A stretch of DNA of 64,000 nt, from NCBI GenBank assembly GCA_963814435.1, contig CAWFCV010000034.1, positions 62,001 through 126,000 on the forward strand. The letters are read 5' to 3'. A program made the position numbers and the translations under genes. Below are positions 63,215 through 64,000 of this stretch, piece by piece; positions within the stretch are counted from its first letter, which is position 1, and each line of letters starts with the position of its first letter. Under the pieces are notes generated by a model, which saw nothing but the letters and a program-made list of their open reading frames with translations, made no database searches and was not told the origin of the DNA. Source of the DNA: JAEUPI01 sp963814435. Its GTDB lineage: Bacteria; Pseudomonadota; Gammaproteobacteria; Burkholderiales; Burkholderiaceae_C.

Positions 63215-64000
63215 ATGAAGTGGAACAAGGCGATGCCGGCATGGCTCGCGCTGGCCGCGGCGGTGATCGCATCCGGCGCCTGGGCGCAAGCCTGGCCGAC
63301 GCGCGCGCCGATCAAGCTGGTGGCGGTGTTCCCGGCCGGAGGCTCGGTCGACCAGGTGGCGCGCATCCTGAGCGCGCCGCTGCAGCAGCAACTCGGCCAG
63401 ACCGTGGTGGTCGAGAACAAGGGCGGCGCCTCCGGCGCGATCGGCACGGCGGCGGTCGCGCAGTCGCCGCCCGACGGCTACACCTTCGCGGTGGTGTTCG
63501 ACACCCACGGCGTCAACCCGAGCCTGAACCCGAACCTCGGTTTCGACACGCGCAAGGACCTGTCCGCCGTCGCGCTGCTGGGCACCGGTGCGATGGTGCT
63601 GGCCACGCACGCCGACACGCCATACAAGACCTTCGCCGACGTGGTGGCCGCCGCCAAGGCCGAAGAAGGGCGTCAGCTACGGCAGCATCGGCTCGGGCAG
63701 CCTGGGCCACCTGGCGATGGCGCTGCTGGCCAAGGGCGATGGGCTCGATCTCGTGCACGTGCCCTACCGCGGCGGCGGACCGCTGATGAACGACGCCATC
63801 GCCGGCCACGTGCCGCTGTCGGTCGGCTCGGTGTTCCTGATCAAGCCGCACATCGACAGCAAGCGCCTGCGCGGATTGGCCGTCACGACGAGCAAACGTT
63901 CGCCACAACTGCCCGACGTGCCGACGATCGCCGAGAGTGGCTACGCCGGCTTCGACGCACCGGCCTGGTGGGCGGTGCTGGCGCCAGCCAAGACGCCGGC
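63215..64000 (+). CDS. Bug-family (tripartite tricarboxylate transporter) substrate-binding protein, partial, frame broken once
   Basis: GAGGAG seven bases before the ATG at 63215. Signal peptide (AWLALAAAVIASGAWAQAWP), then the Bug family start IKLVAVFPAGGSVDQVARIL and VVENKGGASGAIGTAAVAQS, FAVVFDTHGVNP. One extra base near 63662; after removal it continues YGSIGSGSLGHLAMALL, VPYRGGGPLMNDAIAG, SVGSVFLIKPHI to the right edge. Periplasmic solute-binding protein for a carboxylate; ligand unknown. The C-terminus is beyond the window. Confidence 0.88.
   Translation, partial: MKWNKAMPAWLALAAAVIASGAWAQAWPTRAPIKLVAVFPAGGSVDQVARILSAPLQQQLGQTVVVENKGGASGAIGTAAVAQSPPDGYTFAVVFDTHGVNPSLNPNLGFDTRKDLSAVALLGTGAMVLATHADTPYKTFADVVAAAKAEEGRQLRQHRLGQPGPPGDGAAGQGRWARSRARALPRRRTADERRHRRPRAAVGRLGVPDQAAHRQQAPARIGRHDEQTFATTARRADDRREWLRRLRRTGLVGGAGASQDAG

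Noticed and set aside
8261..63700. Programmed ribosomal frameshifting as the cause of the many breaks
   Set aside because: Breaks occur in unrelated genes, have no shared slippery motif or downstream structure that I can see, and several genes need three or four in a row.
1..64000. tRNA, rRNA or CRISPR arrays
   Set aside because: No clover-leaf sequence, ribosomal segment or regularly spaced direct repeats were recognised by eye.

Overview
The window is high-GC chromosomal DNA of a betaproteobacterium. Gene families (two copper-export modules, ECF sigma with cupin anti-sigma, Bug-type binding protein, xanthine-dehydrogenase-type oxidoreductase) and codon use suggest Burkholderiales, of the Rubrivivax/Leptothrix/Ideonella kind. 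This is inference from style; no rRNA is present. I see no tRNA, rRNA or CRISPR array. About 30 frame breaks, mostly single extra bases, interrupt some 15 otherwise well-conserved genes. They look more like consensus errors than decay, and the affected genes are given as whole loci with approximate break points.

Layout. 1-4.8 kb: a partial gene, an ECF sigma/cupin anti-sigma pair, two SRPBCC proteins, a lipoprotein and a DUF302 protein. 4.8-8.3 kb: a secreted HExxH protein, a TVP38/DedA-type membrane protein, and a divergent secreted protein/LysR pair. 8.3-16.1 kb: a two-subunit molybdenum oxidoreductase, a broken histidine-phosphatase lipoprotein, a heptosyltransferase-like enzyme, an alpha/beta hydrolase, a methyltransferase and a MerA-like flavoprotein.

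16.2-35.9 kb is a copper (possibly copper/silver) resistance island of two convergent blocks. The plus block has a small Cys protein, a small secreted protein, a CusC/CusB/CusA-type RND efflux system and a CueO-like multicopper oxidase. The minus block starts at a textbook MerR/CueR-type promoter near 35.9 kb. It has a Cys/His-rich protein, a small secreted protein, a second TolC-like protein, a Tat-exported multicopper oxidase, a cupredoxin, a CusF-like chaperone, a second small Cys protein, a Met-rich protein, a DUF2933 protein, an isoprenylcysteine-methyltransferase-like protein and a copper P-type ATPase. A group II intron that has lost almost all of its reverse transcriptase sits inside the minus block at about 29.74-30.33 kb.

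36-42 kb: a DASS transporter, a dienelactone hydrolase, a beta-propeller lipoprotein, a class II aldolase and a small outer-membrane barrel. 42.2-51.0 kb is one tightly packed minus-strand signalling locus: TonB-dependent receptor, an 85-residue protein, YfiR, a CHASE8-type hybrid histidine kinase, a REC-PAS-GGDEF-EAL regulator and a GGDEF cyclase. It looks like a YfiBNR-like pathway in which the membrane cyclase is replaced by a phosphorelay. 51.4-64 kb: an aldo-keto reductase, a DUF1499 protein, a secreted unknown, an acyl-CoA synthetase, a DUF4198/HupE/TPR group, a small Lys/Ala-rich protein with a strong terminator, a four-domain fasciclin lipoprotein, a PLP-dependent sulfur amino-acid enzyme and a truncated Bug-type binding protein.
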